Below, piece after piece: positions 46,001-59,846 of a stretch of 64,000 nt of DNA. Made by a program: the position numbers and the translations under genes. Within the stretch, counting starts at the first letter, position 1; the number at the start of each line of letters is the position of its first letter. This stretch comes from Megalobrama amblycephala. Its lineage: Eukaryota; Chordata; Actinopteri; Cypriniformes; Xenocyprididae. Under the pieces are notes generated by a model that worked only from the letters and a program-made list of their open reading frames with translations, did not search any database and was not told where the DNA came from. The DNA lies in NCBI RefSeq assembly GCF_018812025.1, contig NC_063062.1:5961513-6025512 (forward strand), in the 5' to 3' direction.

Positions 46001-49000
46001 AATTTAGTCTTAACCCTATTCCTACCCCTAAACCTAACCCTACCCATAAGTTATCCCAAAAATCAGAGGGAAATGATAGATGAATAACACTGATGTAGAA
46101 GCACCAATTCATGATTTTAAATCTAAACTTGACAGAATAACTTGTCCCTCAAATCTGATTGGTTGATTTGAATGTTGTTCCAGGATCAACAAAAATGTTG
46201 AACTCAGCAAAATCAGATTATGTCACTTGTGTGAGTGATTAAGAGATACTAAGCATATGTAAAATGGCGGGTCAACATACACTTACATACAACGTGTCAC
46301 TGGTAGTTCCTACTGTGTTGAATTAGACCCTACTCTGAGTTAATTTAGACACTCAAAAGGTGTACAACTAAAATCGTTCCCATGTCCTGCGGTGCAAACA
46401 CACCAAAAAGCAGGTGTGTCCAACCATAGTTATATGACTATATAAATGTTCCTCCAGTGCAAAAGCCCCTCTGACTAGCCCAAAACGATACTAGCTCACC
46501 AATGGCAGTGTATCCTCAAAAAAACTGGATGAGAAAATAATCGATATTACAAAAATAAAACAATGCAAATATTACAATTTTGACATTAAAAAGTGTAGAA
46601 GTCACTCATTTTTATAAAGTAACACTGTCCAAGCCAAAGTTACAGTGGGAGGCTTGCCTCCTCTCAGCTCATTGACTTTTAACAGACCCCCTAAAGCGGG
46701 AGTTTGATGGGAGTTAATTGAGAATGAATGGGTGAAAGTCACATGACAGGAGGCAATGCCTCCATCGCGCTATGATTGGATATGATCGGTTCGTGTGATA
46801 AATCCCGCCTCTCGTTTTCATGCATGTTCTCGACTCTGCCCCAATGAAGACAACAATAGCGTTAATGGGAAAACTAATTAAAAAGTAAGTAAAACAACTC
46901 AGCCACTGAGTAGGAAAATAAGATGAATTACAAAGAAAAAAGAAAAGAAAAGCTGAACATTAGTTCACAAATAATATATACACATTTATTATTTTGGAAT
47001 TAATGCAAAAATGTGTAAAAACACTTGATGACATTTATACTTGGTTTTAAATACATATGAAATGTTACCTCATTTTAAAATACCACCACACACCACTGCC
47101 AATGGTGTGATTTTGAGGCGGTTCTATCTGTTTTTAGCTGACCAATGGAAGGAGTGTTTAAAAAAATCTGTTTGAAAACAATCATTATTATTGGTGCCAA
47201 GAAGGGACAGAAATTACACACTTCACCCGTGACTAAACGGAGCGGCAATATTTTCTCATGGGTCCAACAGCAGCGGTTCAATATACCATTGATCAGGAGA
47301 AAACTGCTGAGCGAGGCCTCAAAGCTTATTCTTGAACGAAATTTAATGCAAAGTTGTAAATGATCTTAAATGGCTAAGGGATACACTGAGATGCAATGAA
47401 CATAAGTCGCCCCATTTAGTCCAAAGGGTAAGGAAGTGGCCATTAGAGTATAAGGGCACTAAAGATTTACCTTCACCATCTGGCAGTCTTTCGGTCCTGT
47501 GCTCTCTCTCCTCATTACCGCACTGCTCACAGGCAATTTACTTGTTGTTGTGATCCGGGGAACTTTCGGGATGTCCTTAAGGAAGAGAGCATAAAGAAAC
47601 AGAATGCTACGTTATGAAAGACACAAAGGAATAGATAGAGAAAGAAAAAGAGGAAAAACAAGAGAGTGCTGGGGTTAAATTCTCCAGATGGTTTATTATA
47701 AAGCATAGACAATTTTCCACTTAGGTTCATTTGAAGTCAGTTGTCAACTCTCTCTCTCTCTCTCTGTTGTGATCTACGACTCTACTGTTCTGTTATTGTT
47801 TTCCATTCAGCGAAAGCTTTTATCTAAAGAGACTAACAGTAAATGGCATCTGTTCAGTTAGCCTAACAACATCAATAAAAATGCTAAGTATTTGGCTGGT
47901 TCTGTGTTTATAGAGATTTTATTAATAATAATAATAACAACGTGTGTTTACAATATCAATATATGATTTATATATATATATGGATATTAGAATAATTTCT
48001 GAAGGATCATGAGACACTGAAGACAATGGCTGCTGAAATTCAGCTTTGCATCACAGGAATAAATTCAAATATTAAATGGTTATTTTAAAATGTAATCATT
48101 TTTCCACAATATTACTATTTTTACTACATCAAATAAATGCATCCTTGCAGCATGAGAGACTTCTTTCTACCCCAAACTTTTGAACGGTAGAGAATTATTT
48201 TAGTTTCTTTTTTAAGGGAATGACATTTCTTATGTCTATGTAATATGCCTGTAATAATAAAACTAATAAAAAATGATCATGTGATCAAATAATATATATT
48301 TGCATTATTAATCTTCAGATACTCAGAACCAGCAGGAAAACATGTCTCTGATTACCGTATACGTGCTGAAATCACGTCTCTGTGTAAATCGATGTAATTA
48401 GCGTAAATTAAAGAAAAAAGCTCTGAGTGGAGAGAGGCTTCTAGAAAAGCTTTTCGCACATCCTATCACTCATTTACTGAGCAAAGACAGATGAGATAAA
48501 TACTACTACAGTAACAAACTTCATACAGTCTCTGAAGCGTCTCTCTGGAGGAGTAATGATATAACAATAATCAGCTTAGGGACTCTCTGCTCCTCCGAGT
48601 GAATGAAATGGAATATGACACACTTATTGCCTCCCCTTTGCAAATCGGCATGATATCCGTAGAGGCCCAGTTTTTTAGTAAGCCGGTTTTGAACGCAATC
48701 ATTTGTTATCGACTCGAGTTCTCTTTATGTACTAAAACGTCCAGATTTTAAAGGAAAATGTGTATATACAATCAAATGACTATATGTTGCACAGGTACAC
48801 AGTAGACTGGTAAAGATCACGGTTATGAAGGCTTTGCACATTTCACTTCAGGACAGATCCATGAATCTTGTATGGAGCCCTCAGAAGTCTTGATTTTACA
48901 TCAGAAATGTGCTATATTTCAATTCAAAACAACTCTCATGAGAAAACCAACTGCATCAAGACAGAGCCGTCGGGCGACTGCTGTAAAGAGTTATTAAAAT

Positions 49001-52000
49001 TAGGATTTGGAGTTACTTGTTCAAAACACCTGCTTTAATTAATCGGCTGGGCCTCTTTGGTTTAAGATGAGCTAATTAGCGGATGTTTGGTAGAAATACC
49101 TGCAGGGAAAGCAGTGGTATAAATATTTCGGTTCTCGGTTTGTTCAGATTGTCAGTTAATTAACTGTATTAAACTGTACATAGCGAATTAAGAGAGTTAA
49201 CACGATCCATTTCCATGATTTCCAGCGTCATCTCATCCAGTGGCTTGAAACTTTTAGATATTTTGTCAATTTAATGCATTTACAAACTAGCCTTCAAAAC
49301 TAGCCTGTTTACTTGAAATGTGACTTATTAAATACATAATTTAAAGATGATGTAATTTCTGCGCCACTACAGACACAGAATGGAATTGCTAAAATTTGCC
49401 ATATGCTTTACCTTTAGGTAATTTCCAGATAACATATTTAGTATGCCATACATACACATAAATACAGCAGCAGCAGCAACAACAACAACAACAATCAGCA
49501 GCAATCTGAGGTCTGTCTCGAGAGGTAGGCTAAGTGGCTTCCCAATTACGTTTCAGTGCAGTTTGTGCAAACTCTGGTTTTGAAGTTAGATTTTTTTTTT
49601 TTTTTTACATTACGATCGTAACAAATGCTGCATGGCCAAACCGGTTTTGTTCAGGGAACGATATTGTAGTAACACTTTATAATAAGATTTCATTTAACTT
49701 TAGATAACTACATTAGTTAACATGAGCTAACAATGAAATGACTTGTAAAGCATTTAGTTAAAGATGCAGTAAGTGATTTCTGAGAAACACTGTTGATATT
49801 TGATATCATGCCAAACAAACACGCCCCTCCCTTCATTGCTCCGCCCCCAAAATGCACAAACACGCAATGCAAGAGTGGATCTCTCTTTAAAGGTGCCATC
49901 GAATGTTTTTTTACAAGATGTAATATAAGTCTAAGGTGTCCCCTGAATGTGTCTGAAGTTTCAGGTCAAAATACCCCATAGATTTTTTTTTATTAATTTT
50001 TTTAACTGCCTATTTTGGGGCATAATTAGAAATGTGCCGATTCAGGCTGCGGCCCCTTTAATTCCTCACGCTCTCCGTGACTGTAAGTCATTTCCATGTA
50101 CTGAACTCTTGTTGTTCAACTATGCCGAGGTAAATTCACTTTTTTTTTATTCTAGGGCACCTTTAACATAGCTGAAGACAAGCAAAATAATGCTTTGCCA
50201 AAAAAATAAAGGTAAGATGGTGAATGAACAACAAGGAAGAACAAAAAATTAACATACATTACACAAGAGTATATACAAGCAGAGTTGGTTGTTATTCGCC
50301 TGCAGCTCCAGACAAACAATGACACTCAAAACTGTTCAGTTATAGACATTACAACAACAACACGTAACAAAACCAATTTTACTCATGTATGGAGAAGAAA
50401 CAACACAACCTCAGCATCCATTTTCAAGCCTTCTCGCTTGGGTCTCTCCAGCGCTGGAAAGCTTTTCTAATATTAACGCAGGTCCTAAAGCTCTTGCCTG
50501 ATCATAACCCTTTTTCCAGTGATATTCCTCTGAGCTTTTCTCTTTTGTAATGTCTTTCAGCCATCTCTTTTTCTACAGTCTTTCTTCAAATCTTGCTCAC
50601 TCTCTCTCCTTCCCCAATCATGAGTTGAGACGCCCCCTACGGCTGATTAGCTCACTCTCTTTCCTCCCTCATCACAAGGACACGCCCTCTACGGCTGATT
50701 GGCTCTCTCTCTCCCATCATGAGTGGACACGCCCCCTACTGCTGATTGGCTCACTCTCTCTTCTCCCCTATCACGAGTGATTGGCTAACACCTAAGCTTT
50801 TATGCTTCTTGTGGACCTATATAAATGATCAACTTCTTAAATTCATTTGCATTAATACTTGGACAATGATATTTTGATCTAAATAATCTACTTCACATAC
50901 ACGTATTTGCTAACAGGCAAAGAGCACAAAAAACATTAATTTTGCAATTTAACAAGCTAGCACACGGCATCCATCAACGACTGTTAAATATGAAGCGACT
51001 CTCATTTAAAACTGGCTGTTTGTTAAACCCTCACGCTGATGAATCTTTCAGCAGCAGGGACTAGTGTGCACTGGCTGACAGTATAGGTTTTGCACGGCTG
51101 TTTGGAAAGGATTAAGGCTCATTATGTTCCCAACAGTTGATGAATAGGGACTGTAATGAAATGCTGAATGGGACACTGTAAGGAGGACCAAATGTCTTTT
51201 CCTCATCCACTTAATTTGAGTGGAAGAAAATGATTTGCACTTGAGAGAAAACCTTATTTTACAATGACATATTTAATCTCAAGAGAACACATCTTGACTT
51301 TTCAGAGCTGAGGTTTGTGTCTGGTTTCCAATTAAATTCTTGCTGAAAAGCTCAAGGTGAAACACTTTAGATAAATATTTTAACGAAATTAAACAAATGT
51401 GACATTATATGCAAAGATACTGCATCTTTTTTCACTTTCATGTCTTTATGAGTGATTAAGAATAATACATTTTGAATGCCATGTCCAAAGTTCAGTGTCT
51501 TACTAACTTCGTCTTACATTAAATAAGCTTATTTGGAGAATAAAGCTGAAGGCTAAAGCCTTGTTTTATGAGGTCTTTTGATGTTCTCTAATATGGTTCT
51601 GCTGAGACCTCGCTTACGGACAAGAGTATTGGAGCGTAATCAAAAAGCACTGCTCTGTCCTCTGGGTAGTGAATATAAGCATTGAGATTCTTAGCAACAC
51701 TTCTCACTGAGGCTGAGTGCTTTTGCGTCATCTAGGGAAAAATAGACGCAGATTCTCCCACACTGTCTGCTAAATAAATCAAGCACTGTTAAGTACTGTA
51801 TGCACTGAAAGAGTTGTTACTAAACAGTTTGGATGACAGTATGTCTTTTGTAGATTATGACATTTAACCCTAAGATTATAGTGTTGCCTCAGAGTAACAA
51901 ACCTCTTTTTTTCACTTTACAATCACACTATGCATATGAGATGACAATACAATTGTTAAAGGTGCCGTAGAACATCTTTTTAAAAGATGTAATATAAGTC

Positions 52001-55000
52001 TAAGGTGTCCCCTGAATGTGTCTGTGAAGATCCAGCTCAAAATACCCCATAGATTTTTTTTAATTAATTTTTTTAACTGCCTATTTTGGGGCATCATTAA
52101 ATATGAACCGATTCAGGCTGCGGCCCCTTTAAATGCTCACGCTCCCCGCCCACGGAGCTCGCGACTGCCTTAAACAGCATAAACAAAGTCCACAGAAAGT
52201 CTTTACAAAGTGTTCGTCATGCAACATATGTAATCGCGTAAGTATGGTATTTATTTGATGTTTACATTTGATTCTGAATGAGTTTGATAGTGCTCCGTGG
52301 CTAAAGCTAACATTACACACTGTTGGAGAGATTTATAAAGAATAAAGTTGTGTTTATGAATTATACAGACTGCAAGTGTTTAAAAATGAAAATAGCGACG
52401 GCTCGCTTGTCTCCGTGAATACAGTAAGACATGATGGTAACTTTAACCACATTTAACAATACATTAGCAACATGCTAACGAAACATTTAGAAAGACAATT
52501 TACAAATATCACTAAAAATATCATGATATCATGGATCATGTCAGTTATTATTGCTCCATCTGCCATTTTTCGCTGTTGTCCTTGCTTGCTTACCTAGTCT
52601 GATGATTCAGCTGTGCACAGATCCAGATGTTAATACTGGCTGCCCTTGTGTAATGCCTTGAACATGGGCTGGCATATGCAAAAGTTGGGGGCGTACATAT
52701 TAATGATCCCGACTGTTACGTAACAGTCGGTGTTGTGTTGAGATTCGCCTGTTCTTTGGAGGTCTTTTAAACAAATGAGATTTATATAAGAAGGAGGAAA
52801 CAACGGTGTTTGAGACTCACTGTATGTCATTTCCATGTACTGAACTCTTGTTATTCAACTATGCCAAGATAATTTTTAATTCTAGGGCACCTTTAAAGGA
52901 ATAGAATACCCCCCCCCCCTCTATTTACATATAGAGACTAATAAATCCTAAGTCTCACACATTCATAGAAAATATTTACTTAAGCATTGCAAAATAAGTT
53001 GTTTAGTTGTTTACTGTGTAAATCGGTTTGAACTTGAGCACCTGCCCTTTAAAATGTCTGTGCACAGCCCTGCCATTTTCAACTAAAAACTTAAGTATTT
53101 TGGCATTTTTTGTGGACCTGAAAACCCAAACTTTTGAGAACAGGTTTCAAAGTGCTCGTTTTTGAAAACAATACCATTTCTTTGTAAACTACAAAAATGT
53201 GAATTTGTGAAAACGGTGACGTCATGCGTATTATGTGTTCAGTCTTTTGGCGCGTAGTGTTTCTTTACAAAGTGACATCGCCACCTACTGGCCTGGCAGC
53301 ATAATACAGCATTTTTAGTCGTTTTTGCAGATCTGTGTGAACGGGGATCCCTGTTTTTAGTACATCACTGTCCTGTAAACATACCATAAATTTCTCCATT
53401 TGTGTTCTGCAGATGAAAAGAGAGTCATACTGAATAAATGATAGAATTTTTTCATTATTCCTTTAATATTTGATGGAATGACTTCATGAATAAACCAAAA
53501 TAATAAGTCTGTTTTGGTCATACTACATCCGATGGTCATTTAAAATATTTTTCTTAAAACCTTTTTCTGTGCTTTTTCATCACATCAGAGAATGGTTTTG
53601 GTGTTCGTACCTTTGCATGCGGCTGCTGAAAGGTGACTCTGGAGTTGTTGACCAGGGCTGAGTACCTCAACAGGTTGGTGGGCGTGGCTGGAAATCTGTG
53701 TAAACTTCCTGTCTGGCTGTGTAGGACAGACGAGAAGCAGATATGTACGGTGTCCTTCAGGGCTTTCAGCTGTGACTCCTGCAGCAAATTAAGTGAGACA
53801 ACACACATGAGATTAATGGGCAAATGTTTATCACACTGTCATCTTATCCTTTTGCCCTCAAACCATTTATCTGATCATTTGCTCCACGCTCTCTGCAGAA
53901 ATTGCAAAATCCCTGGCATAAAAAGATAATAGAATTCATTCTCAAAGTTTACATTTTAGAAGATAGCAGAAGGGGAAAATATTAAAGCTGAACTGGAATG
54001 ATGAAACGGATCGGCTCATGTCTCACCTTGTCCAGCGCTGCCTTCTCCAGTTCATCTTTGGCTACTTTGAGTTTATTCTCCAAGTCCATCAGCTGCTGAC
54101 CCTGCACAGAAGATGCATTGATCATCTAACCAATCTGGCATAGGCCTATGTCTTAGTTCAAACTGTCTATTTATATTTTAAGTGGGTTCTAAAGTCTAGC
54201 AAAAATGATTCTCACTGTAAAACATGATAGCCCCATTAAATTATTTGAATTTATGTCTTCTCTTTAACTTTTTGAATTTTGAATTCAAGTTTATATGTTT
54301 AAAAAAAATAAAGTTTGAGTAATCCATTGTGAGCTGAAGCAAAGGTTATTTTCAAGTTGAGTTTACTCATGTTTTTTAAGGCAGCAGGAAATATTTCATT
54401 TCTAAGTTTAACCAACTGGAAATGTTTTGCAGTATAATACATTTTAATTCAATACATTTTTCATTACAAAGTATATTGTCAGCATAGTTTAAGAGAATCA
54501 TTTAATAGAATAATTAACATGAATTTACAGAATGATTTGAGAATGATCCAAAGAGCATCTTGAGATTCAATGGAAGAATAGCATTTTTAGTACAAACTTA
54601 CTTATTTGATTAGTGTCCTAGAAATAGTCCAGAATCTTAAATATGACTTTCTTAAATATTTAATTTTGCACCTGTTTCTTTGTTTCAAAACCTGCTGCTT
54701 ACTTCCAGGTTTAACCCTCTCGTGCTTCTCACATGGTCGTCAAAATGACCAATTATTATTCTTATTTTTATTTCAATTAAATGAATTCACTGTATTTTAG
54801 TTATTAGTTATTTCAAATTTTAGGGGATTTTATGGTACTAAATCATATTTAGCAGTAGTTATAATCCATTTATTCACTTTTCGAAAATGAAATTTCCAAC
54901 TTAAACTGTAAATCTTGAATGCTCTGGAACACAGATTTAAGGTCTCTTTTTAAAGAAGACACTTGGCAGATTATTGCTGAAGTTTAAAAAAGTGAAAAAG

Positions 55001-58000
55001 AAGTTATAGAAGTTTATGTTTATTGTTATGAAAAATGTACAAAATAATATTTTAAATGTTTACATGAAATATATATTTTCCAAGCATGTTTTACTTTAAA
55101 TCTGAAGAAAATCGAAGCCATAAATTTAAACAAGTTGTGTTTCGAATTTGAGGTTGATATCTCGAAAAATGAGCTTTCAGTAAGATTTCATTTGGGCGCA
55201 GTACCAAACGTTTCCACTAGATGAAATTCGTTTCCCAATGTGGCCAATTTTTTTTTTTTTTGACCTCGAGGAGTACAAGTGTGACTATTTTTTTCAGCAC
55301 CATTTAACCTTTGCGAATCATGATTGTGTGTGTGTTCATTTAGCAAGTGCCAAAACCTTTATCAACTTTCGTACCATTACGACAAATTAAAAAATGATAA
55401 AAAAAACAAAACTTAATATTTTTCAGTCAAAAATGTACAAATAGCACTAGTGGGTTAAATTATATTTGAATCCTATATTTTCAATGTGTTCAAAGACTTT
55501 GTGAATAGAAAGTGTGCAAAGTGAACAAACTAACCAAAAAACTTTAGCTAGATTTATCTTTATATCTCTAGCAGAGATCTACACTGTTTTCATGATTTGT
55601 TATCAAAACACTTTTTCTTTGTCAAATCAACTTCAATGATTACTGTGGTTAAGATAACATAACATTTTGAGTTTTTGTTGATTAAACCAATTGCCTTCAT
55701 TGTATTAACTTACATTTTTTATTTTAATGAACAAAATTTTAAGGCAACCAGGTAACTTACTTTTAAAGTTAAACCAACAATTCTTTTTATAGTGCAAAGA
55801 TAAATCTTGGTAAAAAAAAAGATGTAGTTCTTATGTTAGATTGCTCATTTTGCCCAATTTTTATATTTAACTAGATAAGACATACTTTTGGTTCAGTGAG
55901 CTCTACTGTGAATCCTTATATAATTGAGCATGATGATCTTTATTCCGGCAGAACTACATAATGACTTGCCTTCAGTATGTCATTAGTTTAGCTTCATAAA
56001 TATTGCTGTGACGCTGTGTGTGCAGTCAACAACAGACTCATTGAGATCTAAACAGGTAACAGAGATTCCCCATCTGGGATGATTAGCACACGTTATCTGC
56101 ACGATGAAAAGTAAAAAGCTTGGATATAAGAGAAATGTGGTATTCATTCTTTACAGAATGGACTTAAAATGTTCACATAGCTTCTTGAATATGAGTAAGT
56201 CATCTAAAATCGAACATGAACAGGCTATGATTTTGCATTTCAACAAGTTTGAATGTTCCTGAAATTATGAAAAATGATGAAGAATCATTTTGTTTGTGCT
56301 AAAAAGCCATTTGTTTTATGAATAGCCTATTCGGAACGAGGTGAAACCTTTAGAAAGTTCTAAAGCCTTTAGTTTTGAGCATGAAACAAAATCAATGGAA
56401 GAAACATCAGTCTAAAGAAAAACAGCACCAGGATAGTGTTTTTCTCAGTGACTTAGCAATTAAGCATGCACACACACACACAGTTATTACACAACAAAAC
56501 ACAAGTAATTTAGAAGTGAAAATAAGATTAATCCAGCCGGCTGGATAAATCAAGCAAATCTTTAATATTTAATTTTGTATTACATTATAAATTAACTTGT
56601 GACTCTACATCAGTGGTTCTCAACTGGTTTGGCCATAAGACCCACATTTTCCCATGGTCATTATGCTGTGACCCAAATTTTTAGGCATTTAAACCAAGCA
56701 AAAAATGTTTCCAAAATTGTGGAGATGCACATAAGTACCATCCCAAAATATAGAAAATAACACAAAGTGAAAATAAAGTGGGTTTATTATACTACAGTTT
56801 TACAGCATGGTAAATGCACAATACCAACATGAACTGTTAAATGGGACCTACAATGCCCCTTTCACAAGATGTAAAATAAGTCTCTGGTGTCTCCAGAATG
56901 TGTCTGTGAAGTTTCAGCTCAAAATACCCCACAGATCATTTATTATAGCTTGTCAAATTTGGGTCTGAGCAAAAACACAGCATTTTTGTGTGTGTCCTTT
57001 TAAATGCAAATGAGCTGCTGTAGAGCTTTAGGCTCGTGCTTCGGTTGCTCAACAACAACAAAGCTGGAGAATCTCACGCAGCCAAAATGAGCCAAATTGT
57101 CAGTAACGGTGTTTAGCCTTACATTGTTCAAACCGGAGTCGACACTGATGGAGAGACTCAGGAAGAAGTTACAACTTTTAGAATGAAACTGGATGTTTCT
57201 GAATGGTTGTGGATAAATGTATGTAGTTGCTGTGGAGTTGATTCAACTAATCGACTAGCATGTGCCATCATGTTAATCTTTTGTGCAAATCCAGCGTTTA
57301 ATTGACCCTCGTTTGTGAAGCAGTCTGGCGTAAAATGACGGCATGATAACAACACTCTACTACAACAACTCTTCCTCTTCCCTAAAGCAGCCCAACATGG
57401 CCTCTCGGGGGCAGAGTTTATGTAAATTGTGGGGTTTGTAATGTCACCAACCCGGGAAGAAGCTCATTACCAGTTGTTTGTTGTAGTCCTTAAACAGAGA
57501 TTTCTTTAAAAGAAAATATCTCCCTTTGCATTGAACTTTGAGCGTTGTAACTTTGCAGATGTTGTTTATGCTCAAACAGCAACATTACACACCAACTAAA
57601 GTTAAAAAAGTGAAATCATAATCAACCTCCCCTTTAATAAAACACATGGACACTGATCCTGATGAATAGGACACTCTTCTAAACTAGGCCTGAAAGAAGA
57701 GTCAACTGCTTTCACACACGTCTTTCAAAATAAAAGTCTTGCATCAGAAAAACATTTAGAATTATGTTTTTTGTTGATGTTGTTGTTTCTTTGACTACAC
57801 ACTCCACGACCCACTCAAAACCCACTTTTGGGTCACGACCCACCGGTTAAGAAACACTGAAACATGAAATGTATATCATTGTAGGATATTTTGTAATGAG
57901 ATTTGTTTTCAATCAATGTAATATTATCATAATCACCGTAGATTGTGGAATATCCTTAATTGCTTGTTAAGCAGCTGCCGATTTATAAAAAAAAACTGTA

Positions 58001-59789
58001 TTCAAAATATGATTAAAACAAAGAACATTGCAATCATTCTGATTGTGTTATAACAAGCTATTATGTCATTGTCATCACAATTTAATCTATTTAATCTTTA
58101 ATCTATGTGTAATTATTTTCACAGACATTTTTCGAGCAGAGCCACCAAAGAGATGGATCACGAAAGCCAAATCTTAAATAAGAAAGGTGTTTTGCTACAG
58201 GAACTGAAGAGAACTGATGGTAGAACATGCTTTATATTACTATGTTTTGAATAAACAGCAATGTCACACAATATGTTCCTATGAATAATTTGACACATAC
58301 ATGTGCATAATTCAGGCACTTCACAACAAAGAATGATTGTGATAAATGGCAGCGATTTGAATAAGAAAAAAATCCATTTAATGCTAGCTAGATCTGGGAA
58401 AAATACTTTGACAAAGCAATCTTGCTCATTGTCCTTCTCGAGCTTTGCCGTACTATCCTAAGCATCTGAACATACCTTTGCTTCCCATTATCGAACAATA
58501 CCTCTTCAAACAGACTCTAGACAAACTCTGAAAAGAACTTCTTTAATCATGAATATAAAAGGATGAAGGATAATCTTCCTTCATTGATTTCAAACGGGGG
58601 AGGCAGAAATAGACGTACAGCGAAGATAAAAACACATTAGAGGAAGGTAAGCTCAGATTGGATATTGCTTTTTGAAAAAGTTTTGCAGACGACTCGACCG
58701 ACAAAATTCATAATATTCTTTCTTGAAAATTTACGAGACATATTTTACAACACGTGTTAGCCTGTCTTCCTGATTAAGAAGCAATGGTTTTAAAGTGATG
58801 CACTTTGTGTGAAACCCCAGTGTTTGTATGATGTACCAAAGGGCAATGTGCTGGAAATATCAGCTGACATTTTCCCATCTAACACTGCAAATAAGAGAGG
58901 AAAGGTCAACCTACATGGCAGGAAAGGTCACTGTTTTTTACATGAATCTTCACTCTCATCGCACATGAAAAGGTCAAACCATTCAATTAGAGTGCACATA
59001 TTACCCTAATCTGCTTTATTTTGGCCAAAAATGCAGATTATTGTGTGTGATTTTTAGGATGGTGACATTCACATTGCTTTGTTTGCACTTTCAAAAGCAT
59101 CTCAGATGTCAGAATGGTTAAAAGCGGTTAAAGACCCCATTTGTGGAAGCTCTAAATGCTTTTGTACTTATAAAAGTTGATAAAAGTAACTTATAGCAAT
59201 TATATTTGACTTTATTTCTTGTTTTCCTTTGGATAAAATAAATACACTACACTGTAAAAAAAAATTCCGTTAAATTTACGGTAAAAAACGCCAGCTGTTG
59301 TTGCCAGAAATGTACTGTAAAAATGACGGTAGCAATGTTTTAGGTTTTGCGGATTTCAACTTACATGTACAGTAAAATACTGTATTTCATTAACTGATAT
59401 AATGTTAATTTACCAACCTATTGAAGAACTATTTTGTACCTTTATAATACACTGACAACCACCAAACACAATGGTGATGAGAGTCACATGGTGAATCAAA
59501 CTTTTCCAAGTAGCTTTTCCACCAGCTGAGAAGGTATATGGGTCAATGAAGTGACGGGTCTTTTTTTTTTTTTTTTGTCCAAAAGCCTTAATAATAATAA
59601 TTATAATAATAAAAAACAAAGATATGACATCCAAAGTATGTGAGGTTGTACAACTAGATCTCTCTTATTGAATCCAAAAGGTTTTAATTATATTTTGCTA
59701 CATATAAAGGTATTTTAAAGATTTTGAAGTGTCAAAAGGTCATTCGGTTTAACCAGCCAAAGGCCAATACAGACATTTCACTTGTTTTT

Positions 59790-59846
<57 letters not shown>

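Noticed and set aside
46010..46050. CCCTAA-like run that resembles telomere repeat
   Set aside because: It is irregular, only about 30 bp, and lies inside an inverted-repeat element with a target duplication.
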